A stretch of DNA of 64,000 nucleotides from Micromonospora humi (GTDB taxonomy: Bacteria > Actinomycetota > Actinomycetes > Mycobacteriales > Micromonosporaceae): NCBI RefSeq assembly GCF_900090105.1, contig NZ_FMDM01000008.1, forward strand, positions 124,001-188,000, in the 5' to 3' direction. Both the position numbers and the translations under genes were made by a program. Numbering within the stretch: the stretch's first letter is position 1; the number at the start of each line of letters is the position of its first letter. Below, one piece after another: positions 8,249-17,341 of the stretch. The notes beneath the pieces are model-generated. The model was not told where the DNA came from. It did not search any database and saw nothing but the letters and a program-made list of their open reading frames with translations.

Positions 8249-8917
8249 TCACCGGCTCAGGATCCTGAGCACGTGTGCGAAGCCGCGTTTCTGCGCGGGC
8301 GAATCCACCATCGGCAGGATCAGCGCTGGTATGCCGGCGGAAACCGATCCGCCGTCGCCGGTGGGATGATCACCGACCATCAGGGTCTGGCCCGGTTCGG
8401 CATGGAGGACTTCGAGGGCGGCGACCCAGATCCGAGGGTCCGGTTTGACGAAGCCGACCTCGTAGGACAGCACGAACGCATCGACATGGCCGTCGAGTCC
8501 GTGCCGCGCGAAGCAGGTGCGGATGTCCCAGCCGACGTTGCTGACGACGCCGATGCGAACACCGCTGTCACGCAGTGCGGACAGGGTGGCGGCGGTGTCG
8601 GCGTACGGCTCGATCGCTTCGGCGTGTGTTTCATGCAGGACCGATGCCAGCGCCTGGTCCACGCCGGGAATCTGTTCCAGCACGGTGAGGATGGCCCGAT
8701 CCCAGACTCGCGGATCCAGATCTCGGGCGATGTGGGCCGGATCCGTGGCCGTCTCCCGCAGCAGGTCCGCGAAGTCGCCGGCGATACGGTGCGCCTCGCC
8801 GGCGGCCAACGTCCGGTCGATCGATGCCGCCGCGTTGCCCACCCAGCGCTCCGAGTCCCTGGCGAACAGAGTCCAGGCGAAGTCGAACAGCACTGTCGTC
8901 AGGGGCCCGGCGGTCAT
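8249..8917 (-). CDS. HAD-superfamily hydrolase
   Basis: A 222-residue protein with the core of a C1-cap HAD enzyme. Motif I is VLFDFAWTL, with nucleophile Asp12 present but the usual second Asp replaced by Ala14. Motif II is GVVSN, the Lys of motif III is in FVKPDPR, and motif IV is MVGDHPTGD. DxA in motif I is known in phosphonatases, while phosphatases normally have DxD, so a simple phosphomonoesterase role is doubtful. The transcript looks leaderless: a TAGGGT box on this strand (8924-8929) is 6 nt before the ATG. Substrate is unknown and the gene stands alone. Confidence 0.8.
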   Translation of the reverse strand: MTAGPLTTVLFDFAWTLFARDSERWVGNAAASIDRTLAAGEAHRIAGDFADLLRETATDPAHIARDLDPRVWDRAILTVLEQIPGVDQALASVLHETHAEAIEPYADTAATLSALRDSGVRIGVVSNVGWDIRTCFARHGLDGHVDAFVLSYEVGFVKPDPRIWVAALEVLHAEPGQTLMVGDHPTGDGGSVSAGIPALILPMVDSPAQKRGFAHVLRILSR

Positions 8918-8923
8918 CGCGTC

Positions 8924-8929
8924 ACCCTA
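8924..8929 (-). promoter_or_regulatory. -10 box of leaderless HAD transcript
   Basis: TAGGGT on the minus strand ends 6 nt before the ATG at 8917. This is the usual arrangement for a transcript that starts at the start codon in actinobacteria. There is no Shine-Dalgarno sequence in between. Confidence 0.5.
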
Positions 8930-9067
8930 GATCACTGTTGCGACCCACCACGTCGGTGCGTCGTGATAGGACACCCAAGATTGTCCGCGACAACCGCCTT
9001 TTCGGGGAACTGACACCGACATCGCGGAAGCTCCGAGATCACGCGCGGCCACCGGCCGCACGGCCGG

Positions 9068-10348
9068 TCAGCGGTTGAGGTAGGCGGCCAGGCCGCCCAG
9101 TTCCTCGCTGGCGATGAAGACCGACCGCACGTTGAGGATGGCTTCCTCCACGTGGATGGGGCAGCCCCACGCGGAGTCGCCCCACGAGTCGGCGAGCTTG
9201 ATCTCGGCCGCCGCCTCGCACCCGTCGGCGCCGCCGAGCTGACACCGCTCGGGGTGTGGCGTGGCGGCCTGCGCGGCGGCCGCGGCACGCACCCGCGCGG
9301 TGATCTCCGCGGCGAGGGCGGCGCGCTGCTCGGCCTCGGCGCGCAGTTCCCGCTCCGCCCGCACCACGGTGGCCAGCTCGTCGTGGGCTGCTCTGGCCCG
9401 GGCGTCGGCGGCCGCCTTGGCCTGCTCGATGTGGTGCCGTTCGATGGCCAGCGCGGCCGTGTCGGTGAAGACGCGGGCGAGCGCGAGGTCGGCGTCCCGG
9501 GGGACGCGTGGGGAGCGGTGGTACATGGCGAAGGTGCCCAGCAGGCCGCCGTCGCGGCCGAGGATCGGCGTCGACCAGCAGGCCCCGAGCCCGGCCCGTT
9601 CGGCCAGGTCGCGGAAGTCGGTCCAGAACGGGTCGGTGGCGATCTCGGTGACGATGACCGCTTCCCGCCGGTGGGCGGCGGTGCCGCAGGAGCCGACGCC
9701 CTCACCGGTGGCGATCCCGTCGATGGCCTGGTTGTAGAAGTCGGGCAGGCTGGGCGCGGCGCCGTGGCGCAGGCGCCGGCCGTCGGGATCGGCGAGCAGG
9801 ACGGAGACCAGCACCTCCTCCGGTGCGAGCCGCTCGATGCAGCGGGCCATCCCGTCGAGCACGTCGGTCAGCGGCGCCTGACGCGCGATCTGCTCGACCA
9901 GGCCACGGTGTTCGGCGAGCAGGCGTTGGGCGTGCTTCACCTGGGTGGTCTCCAGGCCGATCACCCGGATCCCGACGACCGTGCCACGGGCGTCCCGCCG
10001 CGGCTCGTAGGTGAAGTCGAAGAACGCTTCCCGCGCGTGCGCGCCGAGGCCCAGCATCACGCGCACGTCACGGCCGGTGTAGGGCTCGCCCGTGCGGTGG
10101 ACCTGGTCCAGCAGCGCGATGAAGCCCTGACCGGCCAGTTCGGGCATCAGGTCCGCGAGCGCCACCCCGGTGCGAGCCCGTTCCTCGCCGATGGCGGCGA
10201 AGAACGCCGGGTTCGCGCTCTCCACCACGTGCGCCGGCCCGGTGAGCGCCGCGAAGACCGCGGCGGACTGCCCGAACAACGACCGCATGTCCTCGTCCGC
10301 GCCTCGCCCGGCGACCACGGCATCCTGCCCGCCCGCAACCGCCGTCAT
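9068..10348 (-). CDS. PAS-GAF sensory protein without catalytic output domain
   Basis: A 426-residue soluble sensor. Residues about 20-130 look like a PAS domain (SANPAFFAAIGEER, then a DFTYEPRRDARG beta region). Residues about 150-305 are a GAF domain of the kind that precedes PP2C or kinase modules (GEGVGSCGTAA, PILGRDGGLLGTFAMY). A coiled coil rich in Ala and Glu follows (about 305-365). Instead of a phosphatase or kinase, the protein ends in a 60-residue tail with three cysteines (CQLGGADGC, WGCPIHVEEA). The upstream gene on the same strand is a degenerate PP2C-like membrane protein 113 nt away, so the pair may form a signalling unit. ATG at 10348 follows GGAGAGG. Confidence 0.75.
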   Translation of the reverse strand: MTAVAGGQDAVVAGRGADEDMRSLFGQSAAVFAALTGPAHVVESANPAFFAAIGEERARTGVALADLMPELAGQGFIALLDQVHRTGEPYTGRDVRVMLGLGAHAREAFFDFTYEPRRDARGTVVGIRVIGLETTQVKHAQRLLAEHRGLVEQIARQAPLTDVLDGMARCIERLAPEEVLVSVLLADPDGRRLRHGAAPSLPDFYNQAIDGIATGEGVGSCGTAAHRREAVIVTEIATDPFWTDFRDLAERAGLGACWSTPILGRDGGLLGTFAMYHRSPRVPRDADLALARVFTDTAALAIERHHIEQAKAAADARARAAHDELATVVRAERELRAEAEQRAALAAEITARVRAAAAAQAATPHPERCQLGGADGCEAAAEIKLADSWGDSAWGCPIHVEEAILNVRSVFIASEELGGLAAYLNR

Positions 10349-10460
10349 GGTGTGGTCCGCCTCTCCGTCGATGCGTGTTGAGCAGGATGAGTTCCGGTGT
10401 GTGGCTCGTTCGTGGAGCGGCAAGCGTACCGATCGGGGCGGCTTCGCTCGACATGGTGTC

Positions 10461-11453
10461 TCAGCCCGGGTGGACGGTGCCTGCCGGACCGGGCAGCCTC
10501 TGGTCGACGACGAGCACCGGACCGGTCCGCCGTCCGCCCCCCGGCGCGCGGGTCAGCCGTTGCGCCGCCCGCGCCGGGTCGTCGTCGCGGGCCACCTGAT
10601 CGAGTACGCCTACCAGGTCGTCGCCGTGCGCGTCGGCGACGGCGGCGCCGACGACGGCGATGCGCCGGGAGGCGACCCGGGCGGGTGTCGTCGGGACCGC
10701 GGTGGCGGTCGACCCGATCGGCGGGCTCGATGGCACCCCGGCGAGGCTCGCGTCCCGGTGGCCGACGACGGCGAGGTCCGGTGCGCCGCAGCGCACCGCC
10801 GCCAGGCTCCCGGTGCGGTCGACCTGCACGACGGTGGCGTGCAGGTGCCCGGCCGGGGCGGTCTCGCGTACCACCTGGTCGAGCGCCTCGACCAGCTGCG
10901 GCAGCGACCGGCGCGGCTGGCCGGCGTGCCGGCGGAACGCCAGCTCGATCGTCCGTCGGCCGGCGGGCGTGGCCAGCGCGGGGCCGGTGACCGTGCCGAC
11001 CAGGACGCGCAGGCCGCCGTCGCGCAGCGGGACGGCGGCGCCGACCTCGCCGGGCGTGCCACAGACCGCGAGCGCGGCCCGCCCGGGGCCGGCCGGCATG
11101 GTGAACACCGCGACGTCGGGCGGTGCGGCGGCCCGCACGACCGCGCTGGACCGCCGCCGGCGCCGGGCCCAGGCCAGGGCGGGCGCCGCGGCCAGCGCGA
11201 GCGCGGACGCGACCAGGGCGGACGGTTCGCTGCGGTGACCGGGAACGACGGGTACGACGACGGACGCCAGCACCAGCACACCGGCCCAGGTCGACACCAG
11301 CGCCGCCACCCGGGGCCGGGTCGAGACGCCGAGCAGGCCGGGGAGCAGCACCCAGCCGATCGGGGTGCTGATCTCGGCGGCGCCCATCAGCACCGCGTTC
11401 CCGGTGGTGCCCGCGAGGGCGGTCCGCATCGACAGCAGGGCACCGGAACGCAT
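10461..11453 (-). CDS. membrane protein with degenerate SpoIIE/PP2C-like cytoplasmic domain
   Basis: A 330-residue protein with two or three N-terminal transmembrane helices (about residues 18-90) and a cytoplasmic domain. The motif LHATVVQVDRTGSLAAVRCGAP follows the beta-strand pattern of SpoIIE-type PP2C phosphatases (normally TAVLAEL...G.L..VNAGHP). The metal-binding aspartates expected early in the domain and in the GD(G/A) motifs are not evident, so it is probably inactive or only a binding module. ATG at 11453 follows GAGGAG. It precedes the PAS-GAF gene on the same strand. Assignment to the PP2C fold is moderate. Confidence 0.55.
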   Translation of the reverse strand: MRSGALLSMRTALAGTTGNAVLMGAAEISTPIGWVLLPGLLGVSTRPRVAALVSTWAGVLVLASVVVPVVPGHRSEPSALVASALALAAAPALAWARRRRRSSAVVRAAAPPDVAVFTMPAGPGRAALAVCGTPGEVGAAVPLRDGGLRVLVGTVTGPALATPAGRRTIELAFRRHAGQPRRSLPQLVEALDQVVRETAPAGHLHATVVQVDRTGSLAAVRCGAPDLAVVGHRDASLAGVPSSPPIGSTATAVPTTPARVASRRIAVVGAAVADAHGDDLVGVLDQVARDDDPARAAQRLTRAPGGGRRTGPVLVVDQRLPGPAGTVHPG

Positions 11454-11579
11454 CAGGCCGTCTCCTCGTGGTCGGGGTCGGCGAGCCTATCCGGGCAACC
11501 TGCATACCTACCCCGTCGGCCGGACACCGATGCGCCTGGTCGGGGTGACGTGCTCGACGTGGTCGATCCCGCCGGCGCC

Positions 11580-11597
11580 GGTTAGGGTTGACTAACC
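11580..11597. promoter_or_regulatory. inverted repeat before the mrp operon
   Basis: GGTTAGGGTTGACTAACC has perfect 6-nt arms around a 6-nt centre and contains a TTGACT hexamer. It ends 25 nt before the GTG of mrpA. It may be an operator overlapping the promoter or a small 5' stem; sequence alone does not decide. Confidence 0.35.
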
Positions 11598-11621
11598 CGC
11601 TGTCGATCTTGAGGAGGATGT

Positions 11622-14456
11622 GTGCTGCTTCTGGTGGCGGTTCATGCGCTCGCAGCCGTGGCCGCCCCGGCGCTGGTACGCATCCTGGGGCGGCGGGCGC
11701 TCTACCTGCTGGCGGCCGTTCCCGCCGCGGCCGGGATCTGGGCCCTCACCCGCACCGGCCCGGTCCGCTCGGGCTCGCCGGTCGTGGAGACGGTCACCTG
11801 GGTGCCGCAGCTCGGTCTGGACCTCGCCCTGCGGATGGGCACGCTCTCCTGGCTGATGGTGCTGCTGGTCGGCTTCGTCGGCGCCCTGGTGCTCGCCTAC
11901 AGCGCCCGCTACTTCCGCTCCGACGACCCCGGCCTGGGCCGCTTCGCCGCCGTCTTCGTCGCGTTCGCCGGCGCGATGCTGGGCCTGGTGGTCTCCGACG
12001 ACCTGCTGCTGCTCTACGTGTTCTGGGAACTGACCACCGTCTTCTCCTACCTGCTGATCGGCAGCGACCCGGCCCGCCGGGCCAGCCGGCACGCCGCCAT
12101 GCAGGCGTTGCTGGTGACCACGCTGGGCGGCCTGGCGATGCTCGCCGGTTTCGTGATGCTCGGGCAGCACGCCGGCTCCTACCGGTGGTCGGAGATCGCC
12201 CAGGACCTGCCCGGCGGCGGCTACCTCACCGTCGCCCTGGTGCTGATCCTGCTCGGCGTGACGAGCAAGTCGGCGATCTTCCCGTTCAGCTTCTGGTTGC
12301 CGCGCGCGATGGCCGCGCCCACGCCGGTCAGCGCCTACCTGCACGCCGCCGCCATGGTGAAGGCGGGCGTGTTCCTGGTCGCGTTGATGGGTCCGGCGGT
12401 GGGCCAGGCCACCGCCTGGCGGGCGGTCCTGCTGGCCGGCGGCCTGGTCACCATGTTTCTCGGTGGCTGGGCGGCGCTGCGGCAGACGGACCTGAAGCTG
12501 CTGCTGGCCTACGGAACGGTGAGCCAGCTGGGCCTGCTGATGGTGATCCTCGGCGCGGGCACCCGGGACACCGCGCTGGCCGGCGCCGCGATGGTGCTCG
12601 CGCACGCCCTGTTCAAGGCCACCCTGTTCCTGGTCGTCGGCGTCGTCGACCACGTCGCCGGCACCCGTGACCTGCGGGAGCTGAGCGGTCTGGGTCGGCG
12701 GGCGCCGGCGCTGGCGGTGGTCGCCGGGCTCGCGGCGGCCTCGATGGCCGGGCTTCCGCCGCTGGTCGGCTTCGTCGCCAAGGAGGCGGCGCTGGAGGCG
12801 TTCCTGCACGGCGGCGCCGCCGACCTGGTGGTGCTCGCCGGGCTGGTGACCGGCTCGGCGCTGACCGTCGCCTACACGTTGCGTTTCCTCTGGGGCGCGT
12901 TCGCCGGCAAGCCCGGCGTGGCCGACACCCGACCCGAGCCGCTCGACCGGGCGTTCGTCGCGCCGGCGGCGGTGCTGGCGGTCGCCGGCCTCGCGGTCGG
13001 GGTGCTCGCCCCGGCCGTGGACCGGGTCCTCGCCCCGTACGCGGACCTGTACCCGAGCACCGACCCCGGTTACCACCTGGCGCTCTGGCACGGGCTGACC
13101 CCGGCGCTCGGGCTGTCCGCGCTGGCCGTCGCCGGAGGTGTCGGGCTGTTCCTGCTGCTGCACCGGCGCCGACCGCGCCTGCTGCGGCTGCCCTTCGACG
13201 GTGCCACCGGCTACGACCGCCTGGTCGGCGCCGTGGACCGCGCGGCGGTGGAGCTGACCGGTGCCACCCAGCGTGGTTCCCTGCCGTTCTACCTGGGCGT
13301 CATCCTGCTGGTGCTGGTCGTCCTGCCCGGCGGCGCGTTGCTGGTCGGCGTGCCGTGGCCGCAGCGCTACCAGCTGTGGGACACCCCGTTGCAGGCCGCC
13401 GCCGGCGCCGCCGTCGTGGTGGCGGCCGTGGCGGCCGCGCGGGCCCGGCGCCGGTTGACCGCGATGATCCTCGTCGGGGTGACCGGCTACGGCACGGCGC
13501 TGCTGTTCGTCCTGCACGGCGCGCCCGACCTGGCGCTGACGCAGTTCCTGGTGGAGACCGTCACCATCGTGATGTTCGTGCTGGTGCTGCGCCGGTTGCC
13601 GACGAAGTTCTCGGCCCGCCCGATGCGCTCCAGCCGCCGGGTGCGCGTCGCGCTCGGCGTGGCCGTGGGCGTGGTCACCGCCGGCATGGCGTACGTGTCG
13701 GCCGGTGCCCGGGTGGCGACGCCGATCTCGGTCGGCTTCCCCGAGGAGGCGGTGTCGTACGGCGGTGGCAAGAACGTCGTCAACGTGACGCTCGTCGACA
13801 TCCGCGCCTGGGACACGATGGGCGAGATCGCGGTGCTGGTGGTGGCCGCGACCGGCGTGGCCAGCCTGATCTTCCGCCGCTCGCGCGCCCTGGACATGCG
13901 CAGCGGCATCCCCGGCGCCGGCCGGCAGAGCTCGGTGCGTCCGCGCTGGCTCACCAGCGGCGCCACCACCCGCGCCCAGTCGGTGATCCTGCAGGTCGTC
14001 ACCCGGCTGTTGTTCCACGCCATCCTGCTCTTCTCGATCTACCTGCTGTTCTCCGGTCACAACCAGCCCGGTGGCGGGTTCGCCGCCGGCCTGGTCGCCG
14101 GGCTCGGGCTGGCCGTGCGCTACCTGGCGGGTGGGCGTACCGAACTCAACGGCGCCGCGCCGGTGGACGCCGGTCGGGTCCTCGGCGCGGGGCTGTTCGT
14201 CGCGGTCGGCACCGGGGTCACCGCGATGCTGCTGGGCGGCGACTTCCTGCAGAGCGCGGCGCTCGATTTCCACCTGCCGGTGCTGGGGCACGTCCACTTC
14301 GTCACGTCGGTCTTCTTCGACGTCGGCGTCTACCTCATCGTGGTCGGTCTGGTGCTGGACATCCTGCGCAGCCTGGGTGCCGAGATGGACCGCCAGCAGG
14401 AGGTCGACGAGGGCGAGAACACGCCGAACGACGTACGGGAAGAGGAGTTGGTGTGA
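11622..14456 (+). CDS. mrpA: Mrp Na+/H+ antiporter subunit A fused to subunit B
   Basis: A 944-residue integral membrane protein. It is the large proton/sodium-translocating subunit of the multi-subunit Mrp antiporter, homologous to complex I NuoL. The N-terminal 500 residues hold the antiporter core with the membrane glutamate in LYVFWELTTVFSYLL (E136) and lysine-bearing helices. The following part is the MrpA-specific NuoJ-like extension. From about residue 790 (AQSVILQVVTRLLFHAILLF) the sequence is an MrpB domain, so mrpB is fused, as in many actinobacteria. GTG at 11622 follows GAGGAGG; an ATG at 11618 is out of frame. It is the first of six genes with 4-nt overlaps at every junction. Role: Na+ and alkali tolerance, pH homeostasis. 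Confidence 0.95.
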   Translation: MLLLVAVHALAAVAAPALVRILGRRALYLLAAVPAAAGIWALTRTGPVRSGSPVVETVTWVPQLGLDLALRMGTLSWLMVLLVGFVGALVLAYSARYFRSDDPGLGRFAAVFVAFAGAMLGLVVSDDLLLLYVFWELTTVFSYLLIGSDPARRASRHAAMQALLVTTLGGLAMLAGFVMLGQHAGSYRWSEIAQDLPGGGYLTVALVLILLGVTSKSAIFPFSFWLPRAMAAPTPVSAYLHAAAMVKAGVFLVALMGPAVGQATAWRAVLLAGGLVTMFLGGWAALRQTDLKLLLAYGTVSQLGLLMVILGAGTRDTALAGAAMVLAHALFKATLFLVVGVVDHVAGTRDLRELSGLGRRAPALAVVAGLAAASMAGLPPLVGFVAKEAALEAFLHGGAADLVVLAGLVTGSALTVAYTLRFLWGAFAGKPGVADTRPEPLDRAFVAPAAVLAVAGLAVGVLAPAVDRVLAPYADLYPSTDPGYHLALWHGLTPALGLSALAVAGGVGLFLLLHRRRPRLLRLPFDGATGYDRLVGAVDRAAVELTGATQRGSLPFYLGVILLVLVVLPGGALLVGVPWPQRYQLWDTPLQAAAGAAVVVAAVAAARARRRLTAMILVGVTGYGTALLFVLHGAPDLALTQFLVETVTIVMFVLVLRRLPTKFSARPMRSSRRVRVALGVAVGVVTAGMAYVSAGARVATPISVGFPEEAVSYGGGKNVVNVTLVDIRAWDTMGEIAVLVVAATGVASLIFRRSRALDMRSGIPGAGRQSSVRPRWLTSGATTRAQSVILQVVTRLLFHAILLFSIYLLFSGHNQPGGGFAAGLVAGLGLAVRYLAGGRTELNGAAPVDAGRVLGAGLFVAVGTGVTAMLLGGDFLQSAALDFHLPVLGHVHFVTSVFFDVGVYLIVVGLVLDILRSLGAEMDRQQEVDEGENTPNDVREEELV

Positions 14457-14914
14457 GTCCCAACCTGGTCTACGTCGTGGTGGTCGGGGTCCTCTTCGCC
14501 ACCGGGGTCACGCTGCTGCTGGAGCGCAGCCTGACCCGGGTCCTGATGGGGGTCATCCTGCTCGGCAACGGCGCGAACCTGCTGCTGCTCACCGGTGGGC
14601 GGGCCGGCGGCCCGCCGATCGTCGGCACCACCGCCGAGGAGGAGATGGCCGACCCGCTGCCGCAGGCGATGGTGCTGACCGCCATCGTCATCACGCTCGG
14701 CATGACCGCGTTCCTGCTCGCCCTGGCCTACCGCAGCTGGCACCTCAACGGGCACGACGAGGTGCAGGACGACGTCGAGGACCGCCGCATCATGGTGCTG
14801 GCGGAGCGGGACGAGGGCCCCGGCACCGCCGACCCCGAGACCGTCGACCCCGTACCGGCCCGCGCGCCGGACGGCCGGCGGGTCGCCGCCGGTGACCCGG
14901 GGAGGACCCGATGA
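14453..14914 (+). CDS. mrpC: Mrp antiporter subunit C
   Basis: A 153-residue NuoK-like subunit with three transmembrane helices in the first 105 residues. It includes LMGVILLGNGANLLLL, which carries the family signature, and MVLTAIVITLGMTAFLLAL. The C-terminal 45 residues are acidic, proline-rich and probably cytoplasmic, longer than the usual MrpC of about 115 residues. The GTG start overlaps the mrpA stop as GTGA. Confidence 0.93.
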   Translation: MSPNLVYVVVVGVLFATGVTLLLERSLTRVLMGVILLGNGANLLLLTGGRAGGPPIVGTTAEEEMADPLPQAMVLTAIVITLGMTAFLLALAYRSWHLNGHDEVQDDVEDRRIMVLAERDEGPGTADPETVDPVPARAPDGRRVAAGDPGRTR

Positions 14915-16482
14915 GCTGGCTGGTCCCGCTGCCGGTGGTGATGCCGCTGTTCGGCGCCGCCCTGACGCTGCTGCTCGTCGGCCGGGCCCGCGCCCAACGG
15001 TGGGTCAGCATCACCGTCCTCGCCGCCACCGTCGCGGTCGCGGCGCTGCTGCTGGTCCGCTCCACGCTCGACGGCCCCCTGGTGGTCGAGGTGGGCGGCT
15101 GGGTCGCGCCGCTGGGCATCGTTCTCGTGGCCGACCAGCTCGCCGCGTTGATGCTCGTGGTCTCCGCCGCGGTCACGCTGTGCGTGCTGGTCTACTCCAT
15201 CGGGCAGGGCATGGCCGACGGCAACGAGGAGACGCCGCTGTCGGTCTACCACCCCACCTACCTCGTGCTGACCGCCGGCGTGTGCAACGCGTTCCTCTCC
15301 GGCGACCTGTTCAACCTCTACGTCGGCTTCGAGATCCTGCTGGTGGCGAGCTACGTGCTGCTGACGCTGGGCAGCACCGAGAACCGGATCCGGGCCGGCA
15401 CCACGTACGTCGTGGTCAGCCTGCTGTCGTCGTTGATCTTCCTGGTGGCGATCGGCCTGATCTACGCCGCCACCGGCACGCTCAACCTGGCCCAGCTGGT
15501 CGACCGGCTGGACGCGCTGCCGGACGACCTGCGGCTGGTCCTGCAGGGCATGCTGCTGCTGGCGTTCGGCATCAAGGCGGCGGTGTTCCCGCTGTCGGCC
15601 TGGCTGCCGGACAGCTACCCGACCGCGCCCGCGCCGGTCACCGCGGTCTTCGCCGGCCTGCTCACCAAGGTCGGCGTCTACGCGATCATCCGCACCGAGA
15701 CGCTGCTGTTCCCCGGCGGGCGGACCGCCGACCTGCTGCTGGTGATCGCGGCGTTGACCATGGTGGTCGGCATCCTCGGCGCGGTGGCCCAGTCGGACAT
15801 CAAACGACTGTTGTCGTTCACGCTGGTCAGCCACATCGGATACATGCTGTTCGGGGTCGGCCTGACCACCGCGCTCGGCCTGTCCGCCGCGATCTTCTAC
15901 GTGGTGCACCACATCACCATCCAGACCACCCTGTTCCTCGCCGCCGGCCTGGTCGAACGCCGCGGCGGCAGCACCGCGCTGGACCGTCTCGGCGGGCTGG
16001 CCCGGCTGTCACCGGTGCTGGCGGTGCTCTTCTTCGTGCCCGCCCTCAACCTGGCCGGCATCCCGCCGTTCTCCGGGTTCCTCGGCAAGGTCGGTCTCGT
16101 CCAGGCCGGCGTGTCCGACGGCGGGGTCCTGGCCTGGGCGCTCGTCGCGGGCGGGCTGCTGACCAGCCTGCTCACCCTCTACGCCATCGCCCGGGTGTGG
16201 AACCTCGCGTTCTGGCGGGCTCCGCATCCGGACATGCCGGAGCCCGGCGACGGCGTCCGGGCGGCGCGCACCGAGGGCGCCGAGCAACCGCACGACGACC
16301 CGGCCCCGGCCGGCGCGGCGCTGCCCCGGCTGATGACCGCGTCCACCGCCGCCCTGGTGGTGCTGGGCCTGGGGCTCACCGTGGTCGCCGGACCGCTCTT
16401 CGACATCAGCACCGACGCGGCCGACGACCTGCTGCGCCGCGCCCCGTACGTCGAGGCCGTCTTCCCCGGGGGTGCGCCGTGA
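14911..16482 (+). CDS. mrpD: Mrp antiporter subunit D
   Basis: A 523-residue membrane protein homologous to NuoM/N, the second ion-translocating subunit of the Mrp complex. The conserved glutamate is in LFNLYVGFEILLVASYVLL (E141). The lysine helices include GIKAAVFPLSAWLPD and SDIKRLLSFTLVSHIGYMLFG. About 14 helices are followed by a short acidic cytoplasmic loop near residues 440-470 and a last helix. The ATG overlaps the mrpC stop as ATGA. Confidence 0.95.
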   Translation: MSWLVPLPVVMPLFGAALTLLLVGRARAQRWVSITVLAATVAVAALLLVRSTLDGPLVVEVGGWVAPLGIVLVADQLAALMLVVSAAVTLCVLVYSIGQGMADGNEETPLSVYHPTYLVLTAGVCNAFLSGDLFNLYVGFEILLVASYVLLTLGSTENRIRAGTTYVVVSLLSSLIFLVAIGLIYAATGTLNLAQLVDRLDALPDDLRLVLQGMLLLAFGIKAAVFPLSAWLPDSYPTAPAPVTAVFAGLLTKVGVYAIIRTETLLFPGGRTADLLLVIAALTMVVGILGAVAQSDIKRLLSFTLVSHIGYMLFGVGLTTALGLSAAIFYVVHHITIQTTLFLAAGLVERRGGSTALDRLGGLARLSPVLAVLFFVPALNLAGIPPFSGFLGKVGLVQAGVSDGGVLAWALVAGGLLTSLLTLYAIARVWNLAFWRAPHPDMPEPGDGVRAARTEGAEQPHDDPAPAGAALPRLMTASTAALVVLGLGLTVVAGPLFDISTDAADDLLRRAPYVEAVFPGGAP

Positions 16483-17081
16483 CCACCCATCCACGTGAAC
16501 CGCTGACGCGCCGCGTCCGGTGGCGCAACCGGGCCGTCGCGGTGACCGGCCTGGTCACCGTCTGGGTGCTGCTGTGGGGCACCTTCACCTGGGCGAACGT
16601 GATCGGCGGTCTGGTGGTGGCGGCGGTGCTGCTGGTGGTCTTCCCGCTGCCGCCGGTGACGTTCGCCGGGCGGATCCGGCCGGTCCCGCTGCTGCGGTTC
16701 CTGGTCCGCTTCCTGTGGGACCTCGTGGTCGCGTCCGCGCAGGTCGCCTGGCTGGCGGTCCGGTTCGGGCACACCCCGCGCGGCGCGATCATCGCGGTGC
16801 CGCTGCGGGTGAACACCGACCTCAACCTCACCCTCACCGCCGAGGCGCTGTCGCTGGTGCCCGGCAGCCTCATCCTGGAGGCCGACCGGGCGACCGGCAC
16901 GCTCTACGTGCACGTCATCGGCGTCCGCACGCTCGACGAGGTGGAGCGGTTCCGGCGCGGCGTGCGGGAGCTGGAGGAGCGCATCGTCGCCGCCGTCGGC
17001 TCGGCCGAGGAGCTGGGCCGGTTCCACCAACCCGACCCCACCGGCGCCGAGCCGGTCGACCTGGAAGGGGCACCGACGTGA
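16479..17081 (+). CDS. mrpE: Mrp antiporter subunit E
   Basis: A 200-residue subunit with two or three N-terminal membrane helices (VTGLVTVWVLLWGTFTWAN, then GGLVVAAVLLVVFPLP). Its cytoplasmic domain carries the family's LTLTAEALSLVPGSLILE motif and a VHVIGVRTLDE strand. It is needed for assembly and activity of Mrp complexes. The GTG start overlaps mrpD by 4 nt. Confidence 0.93.
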   Translation: MTTHPREPLTRRVRWRNRAVAVTGLVTVWVLLWGTFTWANVIGGLVVAAVLLVVFPLPPVTFAGRIRPVPLLRFLVRFLWDLVVASAQVAWLAVRFGHTPRGAIIAVPLRVNTDLNLTLTAEALSLVPGSLILEADRATGTLYVHVIGVRTLDEVERFRRGVRELEERIVAAVGSAEELGRFHQPDPTGAEPVDLEGAPT

Positions 17082-17341
17082 CAGTCGTCGCCGTGATCGT
17101 CACCGTGCTGCTCACCGTGGCCGGTGGACTGACCCTCGTCCGCATCATCCGCGGCCCGTCGATCCTGGACCGGGCCGTCGCCACCGACGTGCTGCTCGCG
17201 GTGGCGGTCGCGGCCATCGCCACCGAGGCCGCCTACAGCCGGGACGCCACCGCGCTGCCGGTGCTGGTGGTCCTCGCCGTGGTCGGCTTCGTCGGCTCGG
17301 TCAGCGTCGCCCGGTTCGCGGCGCGGAGAGACCCGAAGTGA
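17078..17341 (+). CDS. mrpF: Mrp antiporter subunit F
   Basis: An 87-residue subunit with three transmembrane helices and the typical MrpF motif VRIIRGPSILDRAVATDVL between helices one and two. It overlaps both neighbours by 4 nt (GTGA). Confidence 0.92.
   Translation: MTVVAVIVTVLLTVAGGLTLVRIIRGPSILDRAVATDVLLAVAVAAIATEAAYSRDATALPVLVVLAVVGFVGSVSVARFAARRDPK

Noticed and set aside
11592..14297. 901-codon open frame antisense to mrpA
   Set aside because: It is Gln/His/Arg-rich low-complexity sequence produced by the high-GC reverse complement of a well-supported gene; no domain or ribosome-binding site.
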